The notes under the pieces are model-generated. The model was not told the origin of the DNA, searched no databases, and worked only from the letters and a program-made list of their open reading frames with translations. 64,000 nt of DNA from Sphingomonas cavernae (lineage in GTDB: Bacteria > Pseudomonadota > Alphaproteobacteria > Sphingomonadales > Sphingomonadaceae): NCBI RefSeq assembly GCF_003590775.1, contig NZ_QYUM01000002.1, positions 1 to 64,000 on the forward strand. The letters run 5' to 3'. Below, in pieces: positions 1 through 10,304 of this stretch (the first letter of the stretch is position 1; every line of letters begins with the position of its first letter). A program made the position numbers and the translations under genes.

Positions 1-83
1 CTTGGATAATTTTTTGCTAAGAGCCGGTTAAGAAAGTCTGTTTACGCCCGGCCGGGTTCGGCGTGCAGCAGGGGGGACATCCG

Positions 84-1088
84 ATGAAGGCGTTCGCGCG
101 GCTCCTGGGGGCGGGCTTTGCAGTCGCGGCTTTGGCAGCTTCGATTCCTGCCATCGCCGACGTCGAGCAAGGCATCGACGCCTGGCTGAGGGGTGATTTC
201 GCCGAAGCGGTCAATCAATGGCGTCCGCTTGCGATCGAAGGGGATGCCGACGCGCAGTTCAATCTTGCGACTGCCTATAAGCTCGGCCGCGGCGTCCGCG
301 CCGATCTGGTTCAGGCCGAACAGTGGTATCGGCGCGCCGCCCTGCAGGGTCATGAAGAGGCCGAGGACAATTACGGGCTGGCGCTGTTCCAGAACGGGCG
401 GCGCGCCGAAGCGCTGCCCTGGCTAGAAAAATCAGTCGCGCGGGGAGAACCGCGCGCCGAATACATCCTTGGCACCGCGCTGTTCAACGGCGATCTCGTC
501 GCAAAGGACTGGACCCGCGCCTATGCGCTGGTCACGCGCGCCTCGGCTGCGGGACTGCCTCAGGCCTCAAAGGCGATCGCGCAGATGGATCAGTTCATGC
601 CGCTCGATCAGCGGCAGCAGGCGGTCGTGCTCGCGCGACAGATAGAGTCCAACCGCGCAAGGCCCGCAGTGCCGGCGCCCGTGACCACAAATCTTCCGCC
701 CTCACAGGCTGCAGCGACGACCAAGCCGGTTGGCGCGCCCTATCCGGTTCCGGGCGCAGCCGCGAAGCCCGCGCCGGTCGTCGCCAAGGCGGTTGCGCCT
801 GTCAAGGCCACCGCACCTGAACCCAAAGCCGCTCCGCGCGTCGCCGCCCCCGCTTCGGGCGCCTGGCGCGTCCAGCTCGGCGCCTTCAGCGACGCCACGC
901 GCGCAAAGACGCTCTGGAACGGGCTCCAGCCCAAGGTGAAGGGGCTTGGAGCGGTACAATCCTTTTATGTGAAGGCCGGCGCGGTCACGCGCCTGCAGGC
1001 GGGGCCCTTTGCGAGTAAGGCCGATGCCGAGCGCCAGTGCGACGCCATCAAGACTGCCGGGCAACCCTGCCTCACAGTGAAACCCTGA
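84..1088 (+). CDS. Exported Sel1-repeat protein with C-terminal SPOR domain
   Basis: A 334-residue protein. The ATG at 84 is chosen over an upstream GTG at 63 because a G-rich ribosome site lies just before it and because a signal peptide (positive start, hydrophobic core, cleavage near residue 26) follows at once. Residues about 45-180 hold Sel1-like (TPR-type) helical repeats. Residues about 195-250 are an Ala/Pro/Lys-rich linker. The last 80 residues (GAWRVQLGAFSD onward) are a SPOR domain, which in known families binds denuded septal peptidoglycan. A periplasmic role at the cell envelope or division site is inferred. The gene is convergent with serB. Confidence 0.85.
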   Translation: MKAFARLLGAGFAVAALAASIPAIADVEQGIDAWLRGDFAEAVNQWRPLAIEGDADAQFNLATAYKLGRGVRADLVQAEQWYRRAALQGHEEAEDNYGLALFQNGRRAEALPWLEKSVARGEPRAEYILGTALFNGDLVAKDWTRAYALVTRASAAGLPQASKAIAQMDQFMPLDQRQQAVVLARQIESNRARPAVPAPVTTNLPPSQAAATTKPVGAPYPVPGAAAKPAPVVAKAVAPVKATAPEPKAAPRVAAPASGAWRVQLGAFSDATRAKTLWNGLQPKVKGLGAVQSFYVKAGAVTRLQAGPFASKADAERQCDAIKTAGQPCLTVKP

Positions 1089-1103
1089 CGTCGCAGGCCG
1101 CGG

Positions 1104-1982
1104 TCAATTGACCCAATCGGCGCGCGAGACGCCCTGCGCGTAAAGCAGCGTCGTCAGATCGCCATGGACGATCCGCGCATCGGCGGCCGCGGCGGCCTTT
1201 TCCTTCGCGTGATAGGCGACCCCCAGCCCCGCCGCCTCGATCATCGGGATATCGTTGGCGCCGTCGCCCACCGCCAGCGTCTCCGCGCGCGACAGCCCGA
1301 GCCGCCCCATCTCCGCCAGCAGCGTCGCGCGCTTGGCCTCCGCGCCGATCACCGGGCGCGCCACCGTTCCGTCGAGCGCATCGGCGCCGAGACCCAGCAC
1401 ATTCGAAACCGCGCGATCGAACCCGATATCGGCCGCGACCGGATCGGCGAAATGCGTGAACCCGCCCGAAACGAGGATCGTATATGCGCCGCGCGCGCGC
1501 ATCGTCCGCACCAGCGTCGTTGCGCCCGGCATCAGCTTCACGCGCTCCCGGTAACAGACATCGAGCGTCGTCACGGGCAGCCCCTTGAGCAACGCGACAC
1601 GCGCATCGAGCGCCGCCTCGAAATCCAGCTCGCCGCGCATCGCGCGTTCGGTCACATCGGAGATCTCGGCCTTGATTCCCGCATAATCTGCAAGCTCGTC
1701 GATGCACTCGATCGTGATCATCGTCGAATCCATGTCGGAGATAAGCAGTTTCTTCTCGCGGCCCGCTGCCGCCTGCACGATCACGTCCACACCAGCCAGC
1801 AGGCCCTCGAGCGTCGATCTGGCGATGACGGCGTCACCGTCAAAGGACAGGTCCGCCGCCTTTTCCTCATCGATCCAGGCGAATTCGCGTGAATCCATCC
1901 CCGCCGCCCGAAGCGCTTCCTGCGCACGAAAGATATCGGCCTGGCTCAGGCGATCCGCTGCTATCAAGGTGGCGATGAACAA
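1104..1982 (-). CDS. serB: Phosphoserine phosphatase SerB
   Basis: Catalyses the last step of serine synthesis, O-phosphoserine to serine. At 292 residues it has the length of bacterial SerB with an N-terminal ACT-like part (about residues 1-75). The HAD phosphatase domain follows: motif I DMDST at 83-87 (nucleophile Asp83, acid/base Asp85) and motif [11 protein letters not shown] near residue 235. The best start is a TTG at 1982, the only one giving the conserved [10 protein letters not shown] beginning. It overlaps the start of the divergent miaA by eight bases, so the promoters of the two genes must lie inside each other's coding regions. Family assignment is secure; the TTG start is less so. 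Confidence 0.93.
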   Translation of the reverse strand: MFIATLIAADRLSQADIFRAQEALRAAGMDSREFAWIDEEKAADLSFDGDAVIARSTLEGLLAGVDVIVQAAAGREKKLLISDMDSTMITIECIDELADYAGIKAEISDVTERAMRGELDFEAALDARVALLKGLPVTTLDVCYRERVKLMPGATTLVRTMRARGAYTILVSGGFTHFADPVAADIGFDRAVSNVLGLGADALDGTVARPVIGAEAKRATLLAEMGRLGLSRAETLAVGDGANDIPMIEAAGLGVAYHAKEKAAAAADARIVHGDLTTLLYAQGVSRADWVN

Positions 1983-2925
1983 GACTCAGATTCCCCGGCG
2001 TCAGAAGCTGGTGCTTATTGCGGGGCCGACCGCCAGCGGCAAGTCGGCTTTGGCGGTAAATCTCGGCCAACGCCTTCCGTGCGTCGTCATCAACGCCGAT
2101 TCCGCGCAGGTCTACCGCGATCTGCGGGTTCTTTCAGCGCGGCCCGATGCCGATGAAATGGCCGGCGTGCCACACCACCTGTTCGGCTATATCGACGGTG
2201 CCGAAGCCTGTTCGGCGGCGCGCTGGGCCGAGGATGCGCGCCGCGAGATCGCTGCGGCAGCCGATACCGGCGCAGTTCCCATCCTGGTCGGCGGGACCGG
2301 GCTTTACCTCCGCACCCTGCTAGACGGTATCGCACCCGTTCCGGAAATCGACGCCGACGTGCGCGCGGCGGTGCGCGCGCTTCGCGTGGCCGACGCCCAC
2401 GCTGCGCTCACGCGGGAAGATCCCGAAGCCGCGGCAAGGCTCGCGCCCGCCGACACCACGCGCGTCGCGCGTGCGCTCGAGGTTGTGCGCTCAACCGGAC
2501 GCCCCCTCGCCGCGTGGCAGCGCGAACGCATTGGCGGCATCGCCGATCGCATCGAACTCGTTCCGCTGATCCTGTTGCCCCCGCGCGACTGGCTGTTCGA
2601 ACGGATCGAGCGGCGCTTCCGGATGATGATCGATCAGGGCGCGGTCGCCGAGGTCGAGGCCTTGCGCATGCGCCAGCTCGATCCCGCGCTCCCCGTCATG
2701 CGCGCCATCGGCGTTCCCGAGATATCTGCATGGCTCGAGGGAGAGATCAGCCGCGAAGCCATGCTTGAACGCGGCACAATCGCGACGCGCCAGTACGGCA
2801 AACGGCAATATACCTGGTTTTCGCACCAGCCCCCCGCGGAATGGACTGTCGCGAATGAGAAACTTGATGACTCTATGACCGGTCAAATTGCAATTAAATT
2901 ACACACACAGGTGTTGACAGTTTAG
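1975..2925 (+). CDS. miaA: tRNA dimethylallyltransferase MiaA
   Basis: Transfers a dimethylallyl group to N6 of A37 in tRNAs reading UNN codons. The protein is 316 residues. The P-loop GPTASGKS is at residues 17-24, followed by the [12 protein letters not shown] substrate motif near residue 45 and the [13 protein letters not shown]-terminal motif near residue 275. The ATG at 1975 is used because it places the P-loop at the usual distance from the start. The last 30 residues are a tail in AT-rich codons. Its final 16 codons, from an in-frame ATG at 2875, are rich in Ile, Leu and Val and may double as a leader peptide for ilvBNC (see separate entry). Confidence 0.93.
   Translation: MNKTQIPRRQKLVLIAGPTASGKSALAVNLGQRLPCVVINADSAQVYRDLRVLSARPDADEMAGVPHHLFGYIDGAEACSAARWAEDARREIAAAADTGAVPILVGGTGLYLRTLLDGIAPVPEIDADVRAAVRALRVADAHAALTREDPEAAARLAPADTTRVARALEVVRSTGRPLAAWQRERIGGIADRIELVPLILLPPRDWLFERIERRFRMMIDQGAVAEVEALRMRQLDPALPVMRAIGVPEISAWLEGEISREAMLERGTIATRQYGKRQYTWFSHQPPAEWTVANEKLDDSMTGQIAIKLHTQVLTV
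2875..2925 (+). CDS. Putative ilv leader peptide, in frame within the miaA 3' end
   Basis: From the in-frame ATG at 2875 the codons read [16 protein letters not shown] and stop at 2925, 76 bases before ilvB. Six of 16 residues are Ile, Leu or Val, encoded by ATT, ATT, TTA, GTG, TTG and GTT; apart from GTG these differ from the C-ending codons that dominate the neighbouring genes. This is the pattern of a branched-chain attenuator leader. It could be translated as part of MiaA or on its own from a promoter inside miaA. No strong ribosome site is seen before the ATG. The leader role is inference. Confidence 0.4.
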   Translation: MTGQIAIKLHTQVLTV

Positions 2926-2931
2926 TTTATT

Positions 2932-2990
2932 GCCCGTAGCTCAGCCCGCCTTGCCTTTGCTGCACCGCGGCAGCCGGGCGCGTATTTATT
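2932..2990 (+). promoter_or_regulatory. Candidate ilvBNC attenuator: competing hairpins before ilvB
   Basis: Two copies of GCCCG (2932-2936 and 2944-2948) can each pair with a single CGGGC (2975-2979). A separate hairpin GCTGC/GCAGC occupies 2959-2974. The T-rich stretch TATTTATT follows at 2983-2990, then the ribosome site GGAGGA of ilvB. Mutually exclusive stems right after an Ile/Leu/Val-rich ORF fit an attenuator. The pairings are short and were found by eye, and the T-rich stretch lies four bases beyond the stem, so a classical terminator is not certain. Confidence 0.35.
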
Positions 2991-3001
2991 GGTTGGAGGA
3001 C

Positions 3002-4753
3002 ATGATGACGGCGGAAAAGTCCGGAGCGGACATACTGGTCGAGGCCCTGAGCGATCTCGGGGTCGAGGTCGTATTCGGCTATCCGGGTGGGGCCGTGCTT
3101 CCGATCTACGACGCGATCTTCAAGCAGACGCGGATCAAGCACATCCTCGTCCGCCACGAACAGGCGGCGACGCACGCGGCCGAGGGCTATGCCCGCTCGA
3201 CCGGCAAGCCCGGCGTCGTCCTCGTCACCTCCGGCCCCGGCGCGACCAATGCGGTCACCGGCATCACCGATGCGCTGATGGATTCGATTCCGATGATCGT
3301 CATCACCGGTCAGGTTCCGACCGCGCTGATCGGCAGCGACGCCTTTCAGGAGGCCGACACCGTTGGCATCACGCGCCACTGCTCGAAGCATAACTATCTG
3401 ATCAAGGATCCGGCGAAGCTCGGCGATACCGTCCATGAGGCGTTCCATATCGCGACCTCGGGACGGCCGGGGCCGGTGGTCGTCGACATTCCCAAGGACG
3501 TCCAGGTCGCGACCGCGAAATACAAAAAGCCCGGCGCGATCCAGCACAAGACCTATCGCCCGCAGATCAAGGCCGATCAGTCGCTGATCGAATCGGCGGT
3601 CGAAATGCTCGCAGCAGCAGAACGTCCGGTCTTCTACACCGGCGGCGGCGTCATCAACGCGGGTCCCGCGGCCAGCCAGATTCTGCGCGAGCTCGCGCGA
3701 ATCACCGGCGCGCCGGTCACCTCCACGCTGATGGGGCTCGGCGCATTTCCGGCCTCGTCGGACCAGTGGCTCGGCATGCTGGGCATGCACGGGACCTACG
3801 AAGCCAATCTGGCGATGAACAAGGCCGACCTCATCATTGCGCTGGGCAGCCGCTTCGACGACCGCGTCACCGGCCGGCTCGACGCGTTCGCGCCCAACGC
3901 GCGCAAAGTTCATGTCGATATCGACCGGTCTTCGATGAACAAGACCGTCCATGTCGACCTGCCGATCCTCGCCGATGTCGGCCGCGCAATGGAGGATATG
4001 GTCCGCGTCTGGAAGGCGCGCGGCCACCAGAAGAACGATCTGTCCGGCTGGTGGGCGCAGATTACCGAATGGCGCGCGAAGAAGTGCCTCGAATATCCCG
4101 CGTCGACCAAGGAGATCATGCCGCAGGAGGCGATCCGCAAACTCTGGGAAGCGACGCACAAGCGCAATCCGATCATCACCACCGAGGTCGGCCAGCACCA
4201 GATGTGGGCGGCGCAGCATTTCCATTTCGAGCATCCGAACAAGTGGCTGACCTCGGGCGGTCTCGGCACGATGGGTTACGGGCTACCTGCGGCGATCGGC
4301 GCGCAGATGGGCAATCCCAACGCGCTTGTCATCGACATCGCGGGCGAAGCCTCGATCCAGATGAACATCCAGGAGCTGGGCACCGCCACCCAGTACCGCC
4401 TGCCCGTCAAGATCTTCATCCTCAACAACGAATATATGGGGATGGTGCGCCAGTGGCAGGAACTCACCTATTCGAGCCGCTATTCGGAAAGCTATTCCGA
4501 CGCGCTGCCCGATTTCGTGAAACTGGCTGAGGCGTACAACTGGACGGGCATCCGCATCGACAAGCCCGGTGAGCTCGAAGCGGGAATCCAGGCGATGCTC
4601 GACGCGCCGGGGCCGGTAATCGTTGATTGCCGCGTGGCAAAGCTCGCCAACTGCTTCCCGATGATCCCGTCGGGCGCCGCGCATACCGAGATGATCCTGC
4701 AGTCCGACCAGGTTTCGGGCGAAATGGACGACGAAGCCAAAGCGCTGGTCTGA
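3002..4753 (+). CDS. ilvB: Acetolactate synthase large subunit
   Basis: Thiamine-diphosphate enzyme making 2-acetolactate or 2-aceto-2-hydroxybutyrate, the first common step of Val/Leu/Ile synthesis. The 583-residue chain has an N-terminal TPP domain with FGYPGG and the catalytic Glu53 in RHEQAATHAAEGYAR, a middle FAD-binding-type domain, and a C-terminal TPP domain with GYGLPAAIGA. The metal-binding motif reads G-E-A-S...N rather than the textbook GDG...N. The ATG at 3002 (or the next codon at 3005) follows GGTTGGAGGA. It is first in the ilvB-ilvN-ilvC operon and is probably controlled by the leader in the miaA 3' end. Confidence 0.97.
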   Translation: MMTAEKSGADILVEALSDLGVEVVFGYPGGAVLPIYDAIFKQTRIKHILVRHEQAATHAAEGYARSTGKPGVVLVTSGPGATNAVTGITDALMDSIPMIVITGQVPTALIGSDAFQEADTVGITRHCSKHNYLIKDPAKLGDTVHEAFHIATSGRPGPVVVDIPKDVQVATAKYKKPGAIQHKTYRPQIKADQSLIESAVEMLAAAERPVFYTGGGVINAGPAASQILRELARITGAPVTSTLMGLGAFPASSDQWLGMLGMHGTYEANLAMNKADLIIALGSRFDDRVTGRLDAFAPNARKVHVDIDRSSMNKTVHVDLPILADVGRAMEDMVRVWKARGHQKNDLSGWWAQITEWRAKKCLEYPASTKEIMPQEAIRKLWEATHKRNPIITTEVGQHQMWAAQHFHFEHPNKWLTSGGLGTMGYGLPAAIGAQMGNPNALVIDIAGEASIQMNIQELGTATQYRLPVKIFILNNEYMGMVRQWQELTYSSRYSESYSDALPDFVKLAEAYNWTGIRIDKPGELEAGIQAMLDAPGPVIVDCRVAKLANCFPMIPSGAAHTEMILQSDQVSGEMDDEAKALV

Positions 4754-4769
4754 GGCGCTGGGGGAAACA

Positions 4770-6405
<1,636 letters not shown>

Positions 6406-6406
<1 letters not shown>

Positions 6407-6423
6407 CGGCCCCAACAGGCCGT
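6406..6423 (+). terminator. Short hairpin after ilvC
   Basis: ACGGCC and GGCCGT form a perfect 6-bp stem around CCAACA directly at the ilvC stop codon. There is no T-run, so this is at best a weak or Rho-assisted end, or an mRNA 3' stabiliser together with the repeat that follows. Confidence 0.35.
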
Positions 6424-6515
6424 CACCCTGAACTTGTTTCAGGGTCCATGAACACGGCGCGTGCAGAATCTGCGCCGCCGGTGTTCATGGATGCTGAATC
6501 AAGTTCAGCATGACG
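6421..6515. repeat. Dispersed REP-like element, copy 1 (between ilvC and bioF)
   Basis: The left part (6421-6449) contains CCCTGAACTTGTTTCAGGGT, itself a hairpin. The right part (6487-6515) contains ATGCTGAATCAAGTTCAGCAT, also a hairpin, and the two parts are imperfect inverted copies of each other. A second copy sits at 52148-52236, where the left 29 bases are identical and the centre differs. Two copies with conserved ends and unrelated middles mark a non-coding dispersed repeat. Confidence 0.85.
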
Positions 6516-6529
6516 CTAAGGGGCGGGCG

Positions 6530-7681
6530 ATGACCTCCGAGACTCGCCTGTTTGAAACCCACGCCCGCCAACTCGATGCGCTCGCCGCCGACGATCGGCT
6601 TCGCGTGCTCCGACCGCGTCAGGGACTCGATTTCGTCTCGAACGATTATCTGGCTCTCGCCAACTCGCCCGAGTTGCGCGCAGCCCTGTTCGACGGCATT
6701 GAGCGTGGCCTGCCCGCGGGATCGGGCGGTTCCCGCCTGCTGCGCGGCAATCACGAGGAGCATGAGGCGCTCGAAAGCGAGGCTGCGCGCCATTATGGCA
6801 GCGAGGCCGCGCTGTTCTTTGCGACGGGCTTCACTGCCAATGCCGCACTCTTTGCGACGCTGCCCCAGCGCGGTGACCTCGTCGTCCATGACGAACTCAT
6901 TCATGCGAGCGCACATGACGGGATGAAGCTCGGCCGTGCAGAGCGTGTCGCCGTCGCGCACAACAATGCCGACGCCTTCGAAACCGCGATCCGGAACTGG
7001 CGCGCGCGCGGCGGCCTCGGTCGCCCGTGGATCGCGGTCGAAAGCCTCTATTCGATGGACGGCGATCGCGCGCCCCTTGCGGCGCTGGCCGAAGTGGCCG
7101 AGCGAAACGAGGCGGTGCTCATCGTGGACGAAGCGCACGCAACGGGCGTTTTCGGCCCCGAAGGCCGCGGCCTTTCGGCATCGCTCGCACGGCAAGAAAA
7201 CGTCATCGCACTGCACACCTGCGGCAAAGCGCTGGGTTGCGAGGGCGCGCTGCTCTGTGCGCCGCGCGTGCTTGTCGACTTCCTCGTCAACCGCGCCCGC
7301 CCCTTCATCTTCTCGACCGCATCCTCACCCTTCGTCGCGCATATGGTTCGCCGCGCGATCGAGGTGGTCGCCGCGCAGCCCCAGCGTCGTGCCGCACTCG
7401 ATGCGCTCGTCGAGCATGCGGGCGCCCGATTGCACGACCGGCTCGGCGTCGCGCCCACGGGTTCGCAGATCATCCCCGTAATTATCGGGGACAATGGCCG
7501 CACGATGGCGATCGCATCGGAGCTTCAGTCAGCAGGGTTCGACGTCCGCGGCATCCGTCCGCCGACCGTGCCCGCGGGCACCGCGCGACTGCGCGTATCA
7601 ATCACGCTCAACGTCACCGCTGCCGATATCGACGCGCTCGTCGACGCGATGGAGGGGGCGATCGCGCGCATTCCGGCATGA
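6530..7681 (+). CDS. bioF: 8-amino-7-oxononanoate synthase
   Basis: PLP enzyme of the alpha-oxoamine synthase family condensing pimeloyl-ACP/CoA with alanine in biotin synthesis. The 383 residues carry the family signatures DFVSNDYLAL, SGGSRLLRGN, DELIHASAHDG, DEAHATGVFGPEGRG and the PLP-binding Lys233 in HTCGKALGCEGA. The ATG at 6530 is preceded by GGGGCGGGCG. The frame stays open upstream to 6461, but that part is the REP-like element. The stop overlaps bioD as ATGA. The closely related 2-amino-3-ketobutyrate ligase is excluded by the bioD-bioA context. Confidence 0.93.
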   Translation: MTSETRLFETHARQLDALAADDRLRVLRPRQGLDFVSNDYLALANSPELRAALFDGIERGLPAGSGGSRLLRGNHEEHEALESEAARHYGSEAALFFATGFTANAALFATLPQRGDLVVHDELIHASAHDGMKLGRAERVAVAHNNADAFETAIRNWRARGGLGRPWIAVESLYSMDGDRAPLAALAEVAERNEAVLIVDEAHATGVFGPEGRGLSASLARQENVIALHTCGKALGCEGALLCAPRVLVDFLVNRARPFIFSTASSPFVAHMVRRAIEVVAAQPQRRAALDALVEHAGARLHDRLGVAPTGSQIIPVIIGDNGRTMAIASELQSAGFDVRGIRPPTVPAGTARLRVSITLNVTAADIDALVDAMEGAIARIPA

Positions 7682-8295
7682 GCCAGCGCTTCGTCATCAC
7701 CGCCACCGACACCGATGTCGGCAAGACCATCTTCTCCGCCGCGCTCGTCCAGGCGCTTGGCGCAAGCTACTGGAAGCCCATTCAGGCGGGCCTCGAAGGC
7801 GGAACCGACAGCGAGACCGTGGCGCGGCTGACGGGAGTCACGCCGATCCCCGAAGCATGGCGCCTCGCAACACCCGCCTCCCCGCATCTCGCCGCCGAAA
7901 TCGACGGTGTGACGATCGACCCTGTCGCGCTTGCACCACCCGATTGCGACGGCCCGCTCATCATCGAAGCGGCCGGCGGCGCGCTCGTTCCTGTCACGCG
8001 CACCACGCTGTTCGCCGATATCTTCGCGCGCTGGCAGTTGCCCGTGATCGTCTGCGCGCGTACCGCGCTCGGCACGATCAACCACAGCCTGATGACGATC
8101 GAAGCGTTGCGCAATCGTAACGTTCCAATTCACGGCCTGGCCTTCATCGGCGACGCCATGCCCGACAGCGAGGCGATCATCCCTGAAATCACGGGAATCC
8201 GGCGCCTGGGCCGCCTCCCCCACCTCGATCCACTGACCCCGAAAACGCTCGCCGCCGCCTTCGCCGCGCATTTCAAGACGGGCGACTTCACATGA
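7678..8295 (+). CDS. bioD: Dethiobiotin synthetase
   Basis: ATP-dependent carboxylation of 7,8-diaminopelargonic acid to dethiobiotin. The 205-residue protein starts with the extended P-loop TATDTDVGKTIFSAALVQAL and continues with the substrate loop YWKPIQAGLEGGTDSE and IIEAAGGALVPV. It overlaps bioF at its start and bioA at its end by ATGA, so the three genes are translationally coupled. No bioB is present in the window, so the final sulfur-insertion step must be encoded elsewhere. Confidence 0.95.
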   Translation: MSQRFVITATDTDVGKTIFSAALVQALGASYWKPIQAGLEGGTDSETVARLTGVTPIPEAWRLATPASPHLAAEIDGVTIDPVALAPPDCDGPLIIEAAGGALVPVTRTTLFADIFARWQLPVIVCARTALGTINHSLMTIEALRNRNVPIHGLAFIGDAMPDSEAIIPEITGIRRLGRLPHLDPLTPKTLAAAFAAHFKTGDFT

Positions 8296-9539
8296 GCCTT
8301 TCCCCCGTCTGGCATCCCTTCACCCAGCACGGTCTCGGCGAACCCATTCCGCTGATCGAGCGTGCTCAAGGCGCAGCAATCTACGACGCTGACGGCCGGC
8401 GCTGGATTGACGCGATCTCGTCCTGGTGGGTGGTGACACACGGCCATTGCCATCCGCGCATCATGGCCGCGATCCGGGAACAGACCGAACGGCTCGACCA
8501 GCTCATCTTCGCGGGCTGGACGCACGAACCCGCCGAAAGCCTTGCGCGTGAACTCGTCGACATCACCCCCGAACCGCTCACGCGCGTGTTCTTTTCGGAC
8601 AGCGGCTCGACCAGCGTCGAGGTCGCGCTCAAGATGGCGCTCGGCTATTGGTCCAATATAGGGCGCCCGCGCCACCGCATTCTCGTGATGGAGCACAGCT
8701 ATCATGGCGACACGATCGGCGCGATGTCGGTCGGCGCGCGCGGCGTGTTCAATAAGCCTTATGAGCCGCTGCTGTTCGACGTCGGCGCCATTCCCTTCCC
8801 CGCCGAGGGCCGCGAACAGCAAACGCTCGACGCCCTCGAAGCCGCCTGCCGCGAAAAGCCCGCCGCCTTCATCGTCGAGCCGCTGATCCTCGGCGCGGGC
8901 GGCATGCTCATCTATTCGGCTGAGACGCTCGCCGAAATGCGCGGCATTTGCGCGCGTCACGGCGTGCTCTTCATCGCCGACGAGGTCATGACGGGCTGGG
9001 GCCGCACCGGCACGCGCTTTGCCTGCGATCAGGCGGGCATCGCACCCGATATCATGTGTCTCTCCAAAGGGCTGACCGGCGGCGCGATTCCGCTGGCCGT
9101 CACGCTTGCGACTGACGCAATCTTCGAAGCGCATTATTCCACCGATCGCGCGAAGACGTTCTATCATTCGAGCAGCTACACCGCGAACCCGATCGCCTGC
9201 GCCGCGGCCAACGCCAATCTTGCCATCTGGCGCGAGGAGCCCGTTGCTGAACGCATCGCCAGCCTGGCCACAATGCAGGAGCAACAGCTCGCACGCCTTG
9301 CAGCCCATCCTCGCCTCACCAGCCAGCGCCAGCTTGGCACGATCGCCGCGGTCGATATTGTTGCCGATGATGCGGGCTATCTCTCCGACCTTGCGCCGCG
9401 TCTCATCGCTTTCTTCCGCGAATGCGGCCTGCTGCTGCGACCGCTCGGCAACACGCTCTACGTGATGCCGCCCTATTGCATCGACGAGGCCGACATGACG
9501 CTGATCTATGATGGAATTCTGGACGCGATCGAGGTTTGA
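8292..9539 (+). CDS. bioA: Adenosylmethionine-8-amino-7-oxononanoate aminotransferase
   Basis: Class III PLP aminotransferase making diaminopelargonic acid from KAPA with S-adenosylmethionine as amino donor. In 415 residues it shows WHPFTQHG at the start (typical of BioA), DAISSWWVVTHGHCHP, the SDSGSTSVEVALKMA glycine-rich loop, DEVMTGWGRTG and PLP Lys259 in LSKGLTGG. It is the last gene of the bioF-bioD-bioA cluster. Order and overlaps indicate one transcript. Confidence 0.96.
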   Translation: MSLSPVWHPFTQHGLGEPIPLIERAQGAAIYDADGRRWIDAISSWWVVTHGHCHPRIMAAIREQTERLDQLIFAGWTHEPAESLARELVDITPEPLTRVFFSDSGSTSVEVALKMALGYWSNIGRPRHRILVMEHSYHGDTIGAMSVGARGVFNKPYEPLLFDVGAIPFPAEGREQQTLDALEAACREKPAAFIVEPLILGAGGMLIYSAETLAEMRGICARHGVLFIADEVMTGWGRTGTRFACDQAGIAPDIMCLSKGLTGGAIPLAVTLATDAIFEAHYSTDRAKTFYHSSSYTANPIACAAANANLAIWREEPVAERIASLATMQEQQLARLAAHPRLTSQRQLGTIAAVDIVADDAGYLSDLAPRLIAFFRECGLLLRPLGNTLYVMPPYCIDEADMTLIYDGILDAIEV

Positions 9540-9593
9540 CAGAAGCGTCCCTCGACACCACCTTGCGCGCTGCCCCTCAACAGGAGACCTCCA

Positions 9594-10235
9594 ATGCGTC
9601 GCAAGCTCATCGCCCTCGGAGTCGCAGTCGTCGCCGTCGTCGCCCTCCCGGTCATCGCCCAGCAATCATCGCAACTCCCCGGCGCCAAGAATCCTGCCGC
9701 GGTCACCGGGGGCACCTACACGGTAGACGCACCGCACACGCTGGTCCGCTGGGAAGTCGATCATCTCGGCTTCACGCCCTATTTCGGTATTTTCGGTGAC
9801 GTGACAGGGACGCTCGTGCTCGACCCCAAAAACCCTTCCGCAGCCAAGGTCGACGTCACCATTCCCGTCGCCAAGGTGACCACCGCCAGCGCCGGGCTCA
9901 CCAAGCATCTGCTCAAGCCCGCCGAGGGCGGAAAGCCGGCCGACTTCTTCGGCGCCAATCCCGCGGATGCCAGGTTCGTGTCGACCGGCGTCACTGTCGA
10001 CGGCGACGATGCCAAGATCACGGGCAACCTGACGCTCAACGGCGTCACCAAGCCCGTCACGCTCGACGCTGAATTCTACGGCGCGGGCAAGGCCCCCGCG
10101 CAGATGGGCGGCAAGGAAAATGTCGGATTCGAGGCCGAAACCACGATCAAGCGCAGCGATTTCGGCATCGGCTACGGCATCCCCATGGTCTCGGACCAGG
10201 TGAAGCTCGACATCGCCGTCGCCTTTCAGAAATAA
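9594..10235 (+). CDS. YceI-family periplasmic protein
   Basis: A 213-residue protein with a clear signal peptide (residues 1-22, cleavage after VIA) and one YceI domain: YTVDAPHTLVRWEVDHLGFTPYFGIFGDVTG at its start and TLNGVTKPVTLDAEFYG in the middle. The family forms lipocalin-like barrels that bind isoprenoid or other amphiphilic lipids; the ligand here is unknown. It starts 54 bases after bioA behind a good ribosome site (AGGAGA) and ends at a strong terminator. Confidence 0.93.
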   Translation: MRRKLIALGVAVVAVVALPVIAQQSSQLPGAKNPAAVTGGTYTVDAPHTLVRWEVDHLGFTPYFGIFGDVTGTLVLDPKNPSAAKVDVTIPVAKVTTASAGLTKHLLKPAEGGKPADFFGANPADARFVSTGVTVDGDDAKITGNLTLNGVTKPVTLDAEFYGAGKAPAQMGGKENVGFEAETTIKRSDFGIGYGIPMVSDQVKLDIAVAFQK

Positions 10236-10244
10236 TCGTGCGTC

Positions 10245-10278
10245 AAAAGCCCCTGTTGCGAAAGCGATAGGGGTTTTT
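10245..10278 (+). terminator. Rho-independent terminator after the YceI gene
   Basis: AAAAGCCCCT and AGGGGTTTTT form a G/C-rich hairpin with flanking A and T tracts just after the YceI stop. It separates this gene from the leuA leader that follows at once. Confidence 0.85.
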
Positions 10279-10304
10279 GCTGGACAGGCACGGCGTTTCC
10301 CGCC

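Noticed and set aside
2914-2942. TTGACA at 2914-2919 as the -35 element of an ilvB promoter
   Set aside because: The hexamer at the proper 17-base spacing is TAGCTC, a poor -10, and TTGACA falls on the TTG-ACA codons of the miaA tail/leader. It was not annotated as a promoter.
2927-4234. 435-codon open frame antisense to ilvB
   Set aside because: ilvB on the other strand is certain. The antisense product is Arg/Asp-rich without motifs and reflects high-GC codon bias.
8130-9665. 511-codon open frame antisense to bioA
   Set aside because: It lies over the certain bioA gene and has shadow-type composition with no recognisable domain.
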